From contig CAREDV010000001.1 in NCBI GenBank assembly GCA_948964545.1, forward strand, positions 696,859 through 760,858: a stretch of 64,000 nucleotides of DNA, given 5' to 3'. Source of the stretch: an uncultured bacterium (GTDB lineage: Bacteria > Cyanobacteriota > Vampirovibrionia > Gastranaerophilales > Gastranaerophilaceae). Both the position numbers and the translations under genes were made by a program. The notes beneath the pieces are model-generated. The model was not told where the DNA came from. It saw only the letters and a program-made list of their open reading frames with translations, and ran no database searches. Positions 35,893-44,338 of the stretch are shown piece after piece. How positions within the stretch are numbered: position 1 is the first letter of the stretch; each line of letters starts with the position of its first letter.

Positions 35893-38853
35893 ATGACTTT
35901 AGATATTGATTTTTCGTTTAAAAAAAATAATGTAGATGAACTTTTCTTTAATCTTTCGGAAAATCCTGAGGGATTTAAGAATAAAGATTTTCGCTATACT
36001 TTAAGTTTGATTTATCAGACTGTAGAAGATGAGTTTGAGGGTGTCTTTTTAAGCCCCAATCCGCCAGCGCGAAATACTAATTTTTATCTTATAAACAATA
36101 ACGAAAAACTTTCATTTTTTGTCACACCGACTAATAATTTCCAATATTACCTGAAATCAAAAGGCTCATTATTCCGTTTCAAGTCCGAAGTTATGGGTGA
36201 TGAAGTCGGTTATGCAATGAGCCTTGATTTGGTAATGGATTATTTTGGCGGGTTTGGAAATATTGTTGATTTGGAAGCTATGACACCTACTTTTGTCTAT
36301 TTGAACAAATTAACATATTTTGTTATGAAATTAATTGAAAAACTATATTTCATCCCGACAATAAAAAAACACGGTTCTATGTTTAGAGTTGTCTATGAAC
36401 CGATTATTAATTCAAATCAGCTTGCCAGAATTATAAATACATTTGAGGAAAATATTCCTGAAAATTTATTTATTAAAGGTGAGAAACCTAAAAATTTTGT
36501 AAATGATTTTATTTATAACTATTTAAATTATGTTATTTATAAATTTTTAGGAATAAAGGCATATAAGTTTAAAGATGTTAAGTCTGGAACTTATATGATT
36601 AAGGATTTGGAACAGCGTGCTGTAATGAAAAGCAATAATGTTGCAGAAAATCTTGCGCTGTGGTTTGATGAACTGTATTTAGGCAAATATGATGTAATCC
36701 CATTCTTTAAAATTACAAAACTTGAAAATGAGGAAATTTTCAGGCTTAAGGTTCATATTAAAAACCGCAAAACTGATGAAGATGTTTTGATTGATAGACT
36801 TTACACGGATGAGGAAGTGTTTGGCGCAAATTCATCAGATATTGCAAGAATTGTTGAAAAACAGCTTAATTATGCAATCAGGTATATGCCTGAACTTGAA
36901 GATTTATTTGAAGATGAAGATAAATTGGCACTTGATTTGGATTTAAATCAGGTTTATAAAATTATTACTCAGACTGCTTATTATCTTCAAAAAGCACAGA
37001 TTGATGTTATTTTGCCTGAAGAATTAACAAATATAGTTGTTCCTCGTGCATCTATTAATGCTAAGGTTAAAACATCTCGTTCAGGCGAGCTTGCAGATAT
37101 TTTTAATAACAATTCCTCTGCTAAAATTTCGCTTGATGATATTCTTGATTTTTCATATGAAATTGCTATTGGGAATGAAAAGCTTTCTATTGAAGAATTT
37201 AATAAGCTTATTGAGGGGCAAAACGGTTTAATTAAGTATAAAAACAAATATGTTCTTGTTGATAAAGAAGATACCAAAAAGATTTTTGAGCAATTGGCTA
37301 ATGCAAACTTTAAGTCAATGTCTAGAATGGAACTTATTCATGCCGCAATGTCTGGTCAGATTGATCAGTATGATTTTGATTATGATGGTGCATTTGCAAA
37401 AGTTATTCAAGATTTTAACAAACCAGTTGAAGTTACTCCGCCTGCAGGCTTGAAAGGGGAGCTGCGACCTTATCAGATGACAGGTTTAAAATGGCTTTGG
37501 ACTAATATTTCAAAAGGTTTTGGAGCTTGTATGGCAGACGACATGGGGCTTGGTAAAACTATTCAGGTAATAAGCTTAATTTTGAAAATGAAAGAGGATG
37601 GCAAGCTTGATAAGCCTGTTCTTGTAATCTGTCCTACAACCTTGATGGGTAATTGGATGAAAGAGCTTCAAATGTTTGCACCAGATTTGGATGCGGTAAT
37701 TTACCATGGTGCGGAACGTCAGCTTGATTTAAAACATGATGTAATTTTGACAACTTATGCGATTATGCGTATAGATATTGAAGAATTAAAGAAAAACCAG
37801 TGGGGAATGATTATTGTTGATGAAGCACAAAATATTAAAAACCCTGATACTGCGCAAACTCTTGCTGTTAAAATGCTTAAATCTGATGTTAAAATTGCAA
37901 TGACAGGTACGCCTGTTGAAAACAGATTGACTGAATTGTGGTCAATATTTGACTTCATTAACCATGGATATCTTGGAAGTCTTAGAGAATTTCAAAAAAG
38001 TTATGCTATTCCAATTGAGCGCTTTAAGGAAAATTCACGTGCAGCAAAATTGAAAATGTCTGTTTCTCCGTTTGTATTAAGACGTTTAAAAACAGATAAA
38101 CACGTTATTACAGACTTGCCTGAAAAAATGGTTATCAACGATTACTGTTATCTTGCTAAGCCGCAGGCAGTATTATATGAAAAAACTCTTAATGAAATGA
38201 TGGATAAGATTTCAGGCTTTACTGGAATCAATAGACGCGGTAACATCTTTAAGCTTATTACTGCTCTAAAACAGATTTGCAATCATCCGTACCAGTTCTT
38301 AAAAGGCGGAGAGATGACAAGAGAAATGTCAGGCAAGCTTGATAAATGTATTTCAACTGTGGAAAGTATTTTAGAAAACAATGAAAAAACACTTATCTTT
38401 ACCCAGTATAAAGAAATGGGTGATATTTTGTGCAAAGTTATTGAAAATGAATGTAATACTGAACCATTATTTTTCCATGGTTCATTGACAGTTCAGCAGC
38501 GTGAAGAATTGATTAACCGATTCCAAAATGATGTTGATGCTAAAGTTATGATACTTTCATTAAAAGCAGGCGGAACAGGTTTGAACCTCACAAGTGCAAC
38601 AAACGTAATCCATTACGACCTATGGTGGAATCCTGCGGTTGAGGATCAGGCAACTGACAGAACATACCGTATTGGTCAGGATAAGAATGTAATGGTTCAC
38701 AGAATGATTACGCTTGGTACATTTGAGGAAAAAATCGACGAGATGTTGAAAGCTAAAAAAGAACTTGCTGACCTTGCAGTTTACGAAGGCGAAAAGATTA
38801 TTACAGAACTTTCAGACGAAGAAATTTACCAAATTTTTACGCTTACTGCATAA
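35893..38853 (+). CDS. SNF2-family helicase
   Basis: 986 residues. The first half (about 1-500) has no known motif that I recognise; it corresponds to the long N-terminal extension of bacterial SNF2 proteins. The motor follows: LRPYQMTGLKWLW (about 520), DDMGLGKT (about 550), DEAQNIKNPDT (about 643), MTGTPVENRLTELWSIFDF, then the second RecA domain with FTQYKEMGDIL (about 834), FHGSLT, LKAGGTGLNLTSA and DRTYRIGQDKNVMVHRM (about 922). These ATPases move along double-stranded DNA and bacterial members may assist RNA polymerase recycling or repair. The neighbours are housekeeping genes, so there is no sign of a defence role. Confidence 0.88.
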   Translation: MTLDIDFSFKKNNVDELFFNLSENPEGFKNKDFRYTLSLIYQTVEDEFEGVFLSPNPPARNTNFYLINNNEKLSFFVTPTNNFQYYLKSKGSLFRFKSEVMGDEVGYAMSLDLVMDYFGGFGNIVDLEAMTPTFVYLNKLTYFVMKLIEKLYFIPTIKKHGSMFRVVYEPIINSNQLARIINTFEENIPENLFIKGEKPKNFVNDFIYNYLNYVIYKFLGIKAYKFKDVKSGTYMIKDLEQRAVMKSNNVAENLALWFDELYLGKYDVIPFFKITKLENEEIFRLKVHIKNRKTDEDVLIDRLYTDEEVFGANSSDIARIVEKQLNYAIRYMPELEDLFEDEDKLALDLDLNQVYKIITQTAYYLQKAQIDVILPEELTNIVVPRASINAKVKTSRSGELADIFNNNSSAKISLDDILDFSYEIAIGNEKLSIEEFNKLIEGQNGLIKYKNKYVLVDKEDTKKIFEQLANANFKSMSRMELIHAAMSGQIDQYDFDYDGAFAKVIQDFNKPVEVTPPAGLKGELRPYQMTGLKWLWTNISKGFGACMADDMGLGKTIQVISLILKMKEDGKLDKPVLVICPTTLMGNWMKELQMFAPDLDAVIYHGAERQLDLKHDVILTTYAIMRIDIEELKKNQWGMIIVDEAQNIKNPDTAQTLAVKMLKSDVKIAMTGTPVENRLTELWSIFDFINHGYLGSLREFQKSYAIPIERFKENSRAAKLKMSVSPFVLRRLKTDKHVITDLPEKMVINDYCYLAKPQAVLYEKTLNEMMDKISGFTGINRRGNIFKLITALKQICNHPYQFLKGGEMTREMSGKLDKCISTVESILENNEKTLIFTQYKEMGDILCKVIENECNTEPLFFHGSLTVQQREELINRFQNDVDAKVMILSLKAGGTGLNLTSATNVIHYDLWWNPAVEDQATDRTYRIGQDKNVMVHRMITLGTFEEKIDEMLKAKKELADLAVYEGEKIITELSDEEIYQIFTLTA

Positions 38854-38855
38854 GA

Positions 38856-39662
38856 TTACCAAGGATAATCTTCTTTAATTTGCCAGCCGTCATTAATAAT
38901 TTTCGCGGCACAAGTTTGTCCATCATTATTTTTATTTTTACAATTTTCAGCATCAGCTTTTCCCCAAGGGCTGATAAAACCGTTGTTAAAATTTAATGAA
39001 AACAAAAATAAATCTCTTCCAGATTTATTAGGCTTATTTCTTGCGCCGTTTATATCAATATAGATTAAGACTTCGCGGTATGTGCCTTGGAAAGTGTTAT
39101 ACAAAAAAAATAAAGTTTGCCCGTTGCTCATTTCGATAATATATGGGCTTGTATGCCATATACCACTGTGAAAAGTTCCGTTTAAGAATCTATAATATTC
39201 TTTTATACCTATTTGCGCAGGTGATTTTTTCCCATGAATTATTACATTTTTTAAATATGGAGTAATATAAGTTTCAACAAATGGAGTTATTGGATCTGTG
39301 CCTTCAACAACTTCCTGATTGGATACATTTGCCCAATCCTGCGTTGATGAGTTTTCAAGCTGTGAATATTCAATGGTTTGAGAAAGACGATTATATGCTT
39401 CTTTTAATCTTGTAACAGTTAGTTTTTTTTGATAATTAGATATTAATGCAGGCATTGTTATTGCTGCAACAACTCCAATAATTCCTAAAGTTATTAATAC
39501 TTCGGCAAGTGTAAAACCGCCGTTAAAATTTTTACAAAACCCAATGTGTCGGGTCAAGCGAAACTTTTGCGAAAACTGAATAAGTTTTAACCAATGTTGT
39601 TCGGCATTGCTACGCACGTAGTGTTTGGGGGGGGGGCACTCACGGCCGATTAATCTAAGCAT
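38856..39662 (-). CDS. Prepilin-like protein with G/C homopolymer in the leader, in frame
   Basis: From ATG 39662 (GGAGG 8 bases upstream) the protein has 268 residues. The prepilin signal GG then FTLAEVLITLGIIGVVAAIT is unmistakable, but it is preceded by an unusually long leader of 49 residues. Codons 9-12 of the leader (CPPP) are written by a run of ten C on the coding strand. The mature part has the stem helix, a middle domain, and a C-terminal block IDINGARNKPNKSGRDLF with Cys pairs near the end (AENC, QTCAAK). It is probably a pilin or pseudopilin. In the present sequence the frame is open, so the gene is ON; gain or loss of one base in the tract would shut it. It ends 2 bases from the convergent SNF2 gene. 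Confidence 0.82.
   Translation of the reverse strand: MLRLIGRECPPPKHYVRSNAEQHWLKLIQFSQKFRLTRHIGFCKNFNGGFTLAEVLITLGIIGVVAAITMPALISNYQKKLTVTRLKEAYNRLSQTIEYSQLENSSTQDWANVSNQEVVEGTDPITPFVETYITPYLKNVIIHGKKSPAQIGIKEYYRFLNGTFHSGIWHTSPYIIEMSNGQTLFFLYNTFQGTYREVLIYIDINGARNKPNKSGRDLFLFSLNFNNGFISPWGKADAENCKNKNNDGQTCAAKIINDGWQIKEDYPW
39627..39636. repeat. G10 homopolymer within a prepilin leader
   Basis: Ten consecutive G on the plus strand (ten C in the coding strand), flanked by TTT and CACTCA. On the coding strand the 5' flank is GTGAGTG, close to ATGAGCG in the second tract at 46354. Confidence 0.9.
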
Positions 39663-39788
39663 ATAAAATACCTCCAATGTTTCTATTATTTATTATTATT
39701 TGAATCTTGTCAATACTTGAAATTTATTTATTTTGTTTTATAATGAATTTATACGTTACAAATTAGCCGAAAAGGTGGTGAAAAATAA

Positions 39789-39962
39789 ATGGCAGAAGTT
39801 AAAGTTGGCGAAAACGAATCAATTGAAAGCGCTTTAAGACGTTTTAAGAAAAAAATTCAAAAAGCTGGTATACTTTCAGAAGTTAAAAAACGTGAAAGAT
39901 ATGAAAAACCTAGCGTAAAAAGAAAACGCAAATCAGAAGCTGCTCGCAAGAGAAAAGTTTAG
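39789..39962 (+). CDS. rpsU: 30S ribosomal protein S21
   Basis: A 57-residue protein, MAEVKVGENESIESALRRF and then a very basic tail ending RKSEAARKRKV. S21 binds near the anti-Shine-Dalgarno region of 16S rRNA and helps start translation. An AGGTGG site precedes ATG 39789, and a hairpin terminator follows. It is not in the rpsU-dnaG-rpoD operon found in many bacteria; the sigma factor nearby is convergent. Confidence 0.95.
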   Translation: MAEVKVGENESIESALRRFKKKIQKAGILSEVKKRERYEKPSVKRKRKSEAARKRKV

Positions 39963-39972
39963 TATATAAAAG

Positions 39973-40000
39973 AAAAGGAACGTGAAAACGTTCCTTTTTT
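39973..40000. terminator. Terminator after rpsU
   Basis: AAAAGGAACGT-GAAA-ACGTTCCTTTTTT, a perfect stem with T run between rpsU and the convergent sigma-factor gene. Confidence 0.85.
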
Positions 40001-40023
40001 AATGCTTTTACTTCACGAAATAT

Positions 40024-40920
40024 CTACCCTACGTAGCCTGCTAACACTTCCTGACCTAACACGGAGAATCTCATCTTCTTTAAGGCTCTCAATTCTGTCT
40101 GGCGAATACATTCTTTTGTAACGCCGTATATGTTTCCTATTTCTTCCAGTGTCATTTTTGCACTGTCATCCAAACCGTATCTCATTTTAACAACTTCCTG
40201 CTCGCGTTCTTTTAATGTTGAAATTACATTCCAAATATCTGCACGTAAATTATCAAATTCAACTTCGTGTGTTGCTGAAGCCTTTTCATCTTCAATAATA
40301 TCCGCAACATTCATCTCTTTGCCGTCAGAATTTTCAAGACCGCTTTCAATTGAAATTGTTTTTGTATATGCATTCAAAAATGTATCTATTTTGTCAGGTG
40401 CAATATTCATTTTTTTTGCAACTTCTTCGTTTTTTACCTGACCATTATTTTCGCGTTCCATTTCACGTTTAATTTTTGAGAATTTTGATAGAGTTTCCTG
40501 AATATAAACAGGAATTTTCATACAATGTGACTGCTCAGAAATTGCTTTGAACATTGCCTGCTTAATCCACCAGCTTGCGTATGTTGCAAATTTGTAGCCG
40601 AGTTTGTAGTTGAATTTGTCAACAGCAACCATTAAACCCACATTTCCTTCCTGAATTAAATCAATAATTGGAAGATTGGACATGTGGATTGCTTTTTTGG
40701 CAATTGTTACAACGAGTTTTAAATTTGCTTTAATAAGTTCCTGTTTTGCTGTTTCGTCGCCTTCTTTTACTCTTTTGGCAAGTTCTTGTTCTTCTGTTTG
40801 GCTTAAATTGCGGTAATCAGAAATTTCTCTGATGTAATTTGCGAGCACTGTGTCGTTTGCAGCTTCAATAACTTCATTTTTTGCGGGGTTAGTTTTTTTC
40901 ATTTTGACAATACTATTCAT
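40024..40920 (-). CDS. RpoD-like (group 2) sigma-70 factor
   Basis: 298 residues with region 1.2 (LANYIREISDYRNLSQTEEQ), region 2 (NLKLVVTIAKK, DLIQEGNVGLMVAVDKF, YKFATYASWWIKQAM), region 3 and region 4 (LKEREQEVVKMRYGL, MTLEEIGNIYGVTKECIRQTE). Region 2.4 reads KAISEQSHCMKIPVY, where primary sigmas have RAIADQARTIRIPVH, and the Thr of the WWIRQAIT motif is Phe. It is also shorter than a primary sigma. I therefore call it an alternative RpoD-like factor, as in the several group 2 sigmas of Cyanobacteria. It has an AAGGAG stretch and an AGAGGT site before the ATG. Confidence 0.88.
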   Translation of the reverse strand: MNSIVKMKKTNPAKNEVIEAANDTVLANYIREISDYRNLSQTEEQELAKRVKEGDETAKQELIKANLKLVVTIAKKAIHMSNLPIIDLIQEGNVGLMVAVDKFNYKLGYKFATYASWWIKQAMFKAISEQSHCMKIPVYIQETLSKFSKIKREMERENNGQVKNEEVAKKMNIAPDKIDTFLNAYTKTISIESGLENSDGKEMNVADIIEDEKASATHEVEFDNLRADIWNVISTLKEREQEVVKMRYGLDDSAKMTLEEIGNIYGVTKECIRQTELRALKKMRFSVLGQEVLAGYVG

Positions 40921-41071
40921 ACCTCTTAAACTCCTTCTTGGTAAACATACAAAAATAAAACAATATATACTTAGTATATACTACAGTATATAAAATTTCA
41001 AGTCTTATGTAAACTTATATTAAATACTGTAAAAAATCTTTTGTAGTATAATGATTGTAGGAGAGTGAATT

Positions 41072-41530
41072 ATGAAAAAGAAAATATTAATAACATTTGG
41101 TATTTTTACAGTCTTGTTGGCTGCATCTGTAGCAGGAATTGCAGTTACTAATATGAACGCGCCTAAACATCCGTCAGACTATCATATCGGTATAGCTTAT
41201 GATAAAGCTTTGGAATCAGACAAACCTATGCTTGCTGTATTTTATGTTGACTGGTGCGGATATTGTATGAAATTTATGCCTAAATTTAATGTTTTGAGTA
41301 AATTATACGGCAATAAATACAATTTTGTTATGGTTAATGTTGAGGGAAGTAAGGAAAACCGTAAACTTGCAGAAAAAACAGGTATTGGCGGATTTCCGAC
41401 AGTTTATATTCTTGACCAGAAATATGATAACAAGGTGCTGTTATCAAATTCTATTTATCAAGATTTAGGCAAATTCAGAGTTGAACTTGATAGATATTCA
41501 AGAATAAGAGCAATGCTTGATAATAAATAA
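41072..41530 (+). CDS. Membrane-anchored thioredoxin-like protein
   Basis: 152 residues. The N-terminal hydrophobic segment (about 5-27) is a membrane anchor or signal peptide. A thioredoxin fold follows with the active-site motif YVDWCGYCMKFMPKF (Cys-Gly-Tyr-Cys near residue 62), the cis-Pro loop GIGGFPTVYIL, and a C-terminal helix. It probably acts in oxidation or reduction of cell-surface disulfides. No dsb or cytochrome maturation genes are next to it. A TATAAT box (41047-41052) and an AGGAGAG site precede the ATG. Confidence 0.85.
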   Translation: MKKKILITFGIFTVLLAASVAGIAVTNMNAPKHPSDYHIGIAYDKALESDKPMLAVFYVDWCGYCMKFMPKFNVLSKLYGNKYNFVMVNVEGSKENRKLAEKTGIGGFPTVYILDQKYDNKVLLSNSIYQDLGKFRVELDRYSRIRAMLDNK

Positions 41531-41649
41531 AAAAAAGACCTTGATAATCTTTTCAAGGCCTATCCGTTTAAATAAGAAGAGAGAGCTTTATATTTATATA
41601 AAGTATTACTGCAAAAAAAATTTGCTAATTTTGGAAGAAATATTAAAAA

Positions 41650-42453
41650 ATGTTAAGAGATATTCAAAATTTAAAAGATAATAGAAACGTAGATATCCAA
41701 AAAGTTGGGATAAAAAATCTTAAAATGCCGCTGATTGTTCAGCGAAAAAATAGCTCAAATCAGGTAGTGTCGGCTGATGCTAGAGTTTGCGTATCATTGC
41801 CTAAGCATTATAAAGGCACACACATGTCAAGATTTGTAGAGGTTCTGTCAGAGTGGCAGACTAAAAATTTATTGGGTGTGGATATAAAAGGCTGTCTTGA
41901 AAAGATTATCGAAAATCTTGATGCGCAAAGCGGTGAATTGGAATTCAAATTTACATATTTTATTGATAAGAAATCTCCAGTTACGGGAATTTATGCTCCA
42001 ATGAGCTATGAATGTTCGTTTGAGGGCAGAATTATTGATGATAAGTATAAATTTATTCTAGGAGTTTCTGTTCCAGTAACAACTTTGTGTCCTTGTTCAA
42101 AAGAGATTTCCGATAACGGTGCTCACAATCAGCGTGCGGTTATCAATGTAAAAATTTCTTATGATGAAAGCGAACAAGTCTGGATTGAGGATTTGATTGA
42201 ACTTGTTGAAGGATGTGCATCTTGTCCGTTATACACACTTTTAAAACGCGAAGATGAAAAATATGTTACAGAACATGCCTGGGATAATCCTAAATTTGTA
42301 GAGGATATTTTGCGCGACGTTGTAGTTGAGTTGAGAAATCATCCGACAGTAAACGAATTTGAAGTTGACTGTGAAGCGTTTGAAAGTATTCATAACCATT
42401 CTGCATGGGCATTCCAACACGAAGTGGTACTACGTACACAGCCTTCTTTATAG
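41650..42453 (+). CDS. folE2: GTP cyclohydrolase FolE2 (type IB)
   Basis: Converts GTP to 7,8-dihydroneopterin triphosphate, the first step to folate (and to queuosine precursors). 267 residues. Motifs of the FolE2 family: VSLPKHYKGTHMSRFVEVL near 55-75, TYFIDKKSPVTGIYAPMSY, SVPVTTLCPCSKEISDNGAHNQRA with the active Cys and His, and the C-terminal HNHSAWAFQH. The type IB enzyme can use metals other than zinc. The start ATG 41650 has GGAAG 15 bases upstream, which is far. It is convergent with the next gene. Confidence 0.92.
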   Translation: MLRDIQNLKDNRNVDIQKVGIKNLKMPLIVQRKNSSNQVVSADARVCVSLPKHYKGTHMSRFVEVLSEWQTKNLLGVDIKGCLEKIIENLDAQSGELEFKFTYFIDKKSPVTGIYAPMSYECSFEGRIIDDKYKFILGVSVPVTTLCPCSKEISDNGAHNQRAVINVKISYDESEQVWIEDLIELVEGCASCPLYTLLKREDEKYVTEHAWDNPKFVEDILRDVVVELRNHPTVNEFEVDCEAFESIHNHSAWAFQHEVVLRTQPSL

Positions 42454-42454
42454 A

Positions 42455-43528
42455 TTATTTTGAGGTTTCTATGTAATTGGTATTTGGTATGTAATTACTT
42501 TCCATATCCATGTTGCTTATGATATTAGCGCGTTTTTTGCGGAAAAGCATATCAACAAAAGCTTCCAATCGGGTTATAAATCCTGCTTCACCTGTTTGCT
42601 CGTCAATTGTAAGGTTTAAAAGCGGTTTATTAAATCTTTTTGCCTGTCTTGTAATTCTTTCAATCATCAATGAATCAGGCCCGCAGCCAAATGCTGTAAG
42701 AGTAATTATACCGTCAATTTTTGCATCTTTCATAAAATGACCTGCACAGCCTGTCATTTCACGCTCATTTGCCCAATACATGCCTTGCCCGAGAGTTGCA
42801 ATACCATCGTCCATTTGTTCGTTAGAAAGCTGTAATGATGAGTAAACCCTGACATCCATCGCTTCAAGTTTATCAAATATTTTCATGGAAGCGCGTTCAT
42901 CAAAAATGTTGTAGCCGTGTGATACAAGTGCTATTGATATAGGAAATTCTTTGTTTTGGTTTTCAATAAATACTTTACCCTGCAGAGCATAATTCATAGC
43001 TTTTTTATAGCTCATGCCTGATTTTGACATAATAAAGAAATTATTGTATGTTCTCCAGCCTGCTTTTGAAGCTTTTTTGATTCTTTCCATATCAGTAATG
43101 CCGAATTGTCCTGCAATTTCAGCTAAAAAGTCATATAATCCTTGATTTTTTTCGGATTTATCAAGTGTTGCTTCAATCATTGTGAAATCTTTTTTAACAA
43201 CGTTTCTGACCAAATCAGGAAGTCCTCTGATTTTAGAGCAGTTATAAATTTTTGGAGCAATTGATTGAATTGACGGAACAAAAATTTTATCAACACCTTT
43301 ATCTATCAAATTAAGAACATGCCCGATATAAATTTTAATAGGCAGGCAGGTTTCTGTTACCACAAGAGCCGAACCGCTTGACATAGTTTGTTTTGTCGTA
43401 ACATCTGAAAGTACAATTTTAATACCCAAATCGGTAAAAAATCCGTAATAAAACGGGTAGTTCTGGTAAAATGACATTCCGCGCGGAATGCCTATTGTCA
43501 TATCTTTATTGTTCTTAGAGTTTTCCAC
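42455..43528 (-). CDS. Acyl-CoA dehydratase activase-related (DUF2229-like) protein
   Basis: 357 residues. TIGIPRGMSFYQNYPFYYGFFTDLG, TETCLPIKIYIGHVLNLI and LTAFGCGPDSLMIERI match the DUF2229/COG3580 module of 2-hydroxyacyl-CoA dehydratase activase-related proteins. It ends in IDEQTGEAGFITRLEAFVD, like the end of the 1306-2463 protein. The two may form one complex although the genes lie 40 kb apart, and no ATPase activase module is in the window. The start is GTG 43528, with AGGGG upstream. The last base lies one base from folE2. Confidence 0.75.
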   Translation of the reverse strand: MENSKNNKDMTIGIPRGMSFYQNYPFYYGFFTDLGIKIVLSDVTTKQTMSSGSALVVTETCLPIKIYIGHVLNLIDKGVDKIFVPSIQSIAPKIYNCSKIRGLPDLVRNVVKKDFTMIEATLDKSEKNQGLYDFLAEIAGQFGITDMERIKKASKAGWRTYNNFFIMSKSGMSYKKAMNYALQGKVFIENQNKEFPISIALVSHGYNIFDERASMKIFDKLEAMDVRVYSSLQLSNEQMDDGIATLGQGMYWANEREMTGCAGHFMKDAKIDGIITLTAFGCGPDSLMIERITRQAKRFNKPLLNLTIDEQTGEAGFITRLEAFVDMLFRKKRANIISNMDMESNYIPNTNYIETSK

Positions 43529-43574
43529 GATAAATCCCCTTTGCTGTTTTTATAATACTTCAAAATAAATTTTT

Positions 43575-43603
43575 TTGCTATCTTTGTTAATTTATAGTAA
43601 TAT
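43575..43603 (+). promoter_or_regulatory. Possible promoter of rsmE (leaderless)
   Basis: TTGCTA (43575-43580), 17 bases, TAATAT (43598-43603), then 6 bases to ATG 43610. No Shine-Dalgarno. Confidence 0.4.
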
Positions 43604-43609
43604 TTGTTT

Positions 43610-44338
43610 ATGCCGCACTTTTTTATAGATTCAAAGGATGTAAAGCAGGATAAAATTGTAATAAGCGATAAGGAAAATTTTAACCATATTGCAAAATCTT
43701 TGCGTATAAAGAGTGGTGAAAAACTGCTTTTAATTGACGAAAATCAAATTCAATACGAAACTGTTGTTGAAGAAGTTACAAATAAGGAAATAACGGTTAA
43801 TGTTGAAAATTTTTATAAGTCTTGCAGAAGGCTTGATTTTGGATTATATCTTGCGCAAAGTCCGCTTCGAAGCGACGCCCAGTCAATCATCGTCGAAAAA
43901 GCAACAGAACTCGGAGCAGAAGGATTATACCCTGTTTATACTGATAATTGTGCTCTTGGCAGAAGTGTTATTGAGAAAAAGATTCCCAAATGGCAAAGGT
44001 GCATGTATGAAGCTTCTAAACAGTGTGAAAGGGCGTATGTTCCGAAATGTTTTGAATTGACAGATTTGCGGACAGTGATAAGTTTGGGGTATAAAGTTAT
44101 AGCATTTTGTGAAAGATGCACTGATATTACTTTGCGTCAATATTGTGAGAAAAATCCTATTCAAAAAGGCGATAAAATTCTTGTAATCATAGGGCCTGAG
44201 GGCGGATTTTCCGAGCGTGAGTTTGAACTTTTCAGAGAGCATAATGTTGCAATGCTTACACTCGGTGATTTGATTTTAAAGGCAGAAACAGCAGTGATTG
44301 TTGCGTTAGGGAATATTATTTATGAATATAACAGATGA
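43610..44338 (+). CDS. rsmE: 16S rRNA (uracil-1498-N3) methyltransferase
   Basis: 242 residues, SPOUT family. It starts MPHFFIDSKDV. An N-terminal PUA-like domain (1-70) is followed by the knotted methyltransferase domain with SDAQSIIVEKATELGAEGLYP, IIGPEGGFSEREFE and LTLGDLILKAETAVIVAL, the loop that holds S-adenosylmethionine. The usual LGxRILRAETA motif is LGDLILKAETA here. I chose ATG 43610 over the in-frame TTG 43604. It overlaps cca by 17 bases. Confidence 0.92.
   Translation: MPHFFIDSKDVKQDKIVISDKENFNHIAKSLRIKSGEKLLLIDENQIQYETVVEEVTNKEITVNVENFYKSCRRLDFGLYLAQSPLRSDAQSIIVEKATELGAEGLYPVYTDNCALGRSVIEKKIPKWQRCMYEASKQCERAYVPKCFELTDLRTVISLGYKVIAFCERCTDITLRQYCEKNPIQKGDKILVIIGPEGGFSEREFELFREHNVAMLTLGDLILKAETAVIVALGNIIYEYNR

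Noticed and set aside
19091..38853. Ski2-like and SNF2 helicases as parts of a defence island
   Set aside because: Both have housekeeping neighbours and there are no nucleases, methylases, integrases or tRNA borders near them.
41534..41565. Terminator after the thioredoxin-like gene
   Set aside because: CCTTGA ... TCAAGG can pair, but no T run follows on the plus strand, so support is too weak.
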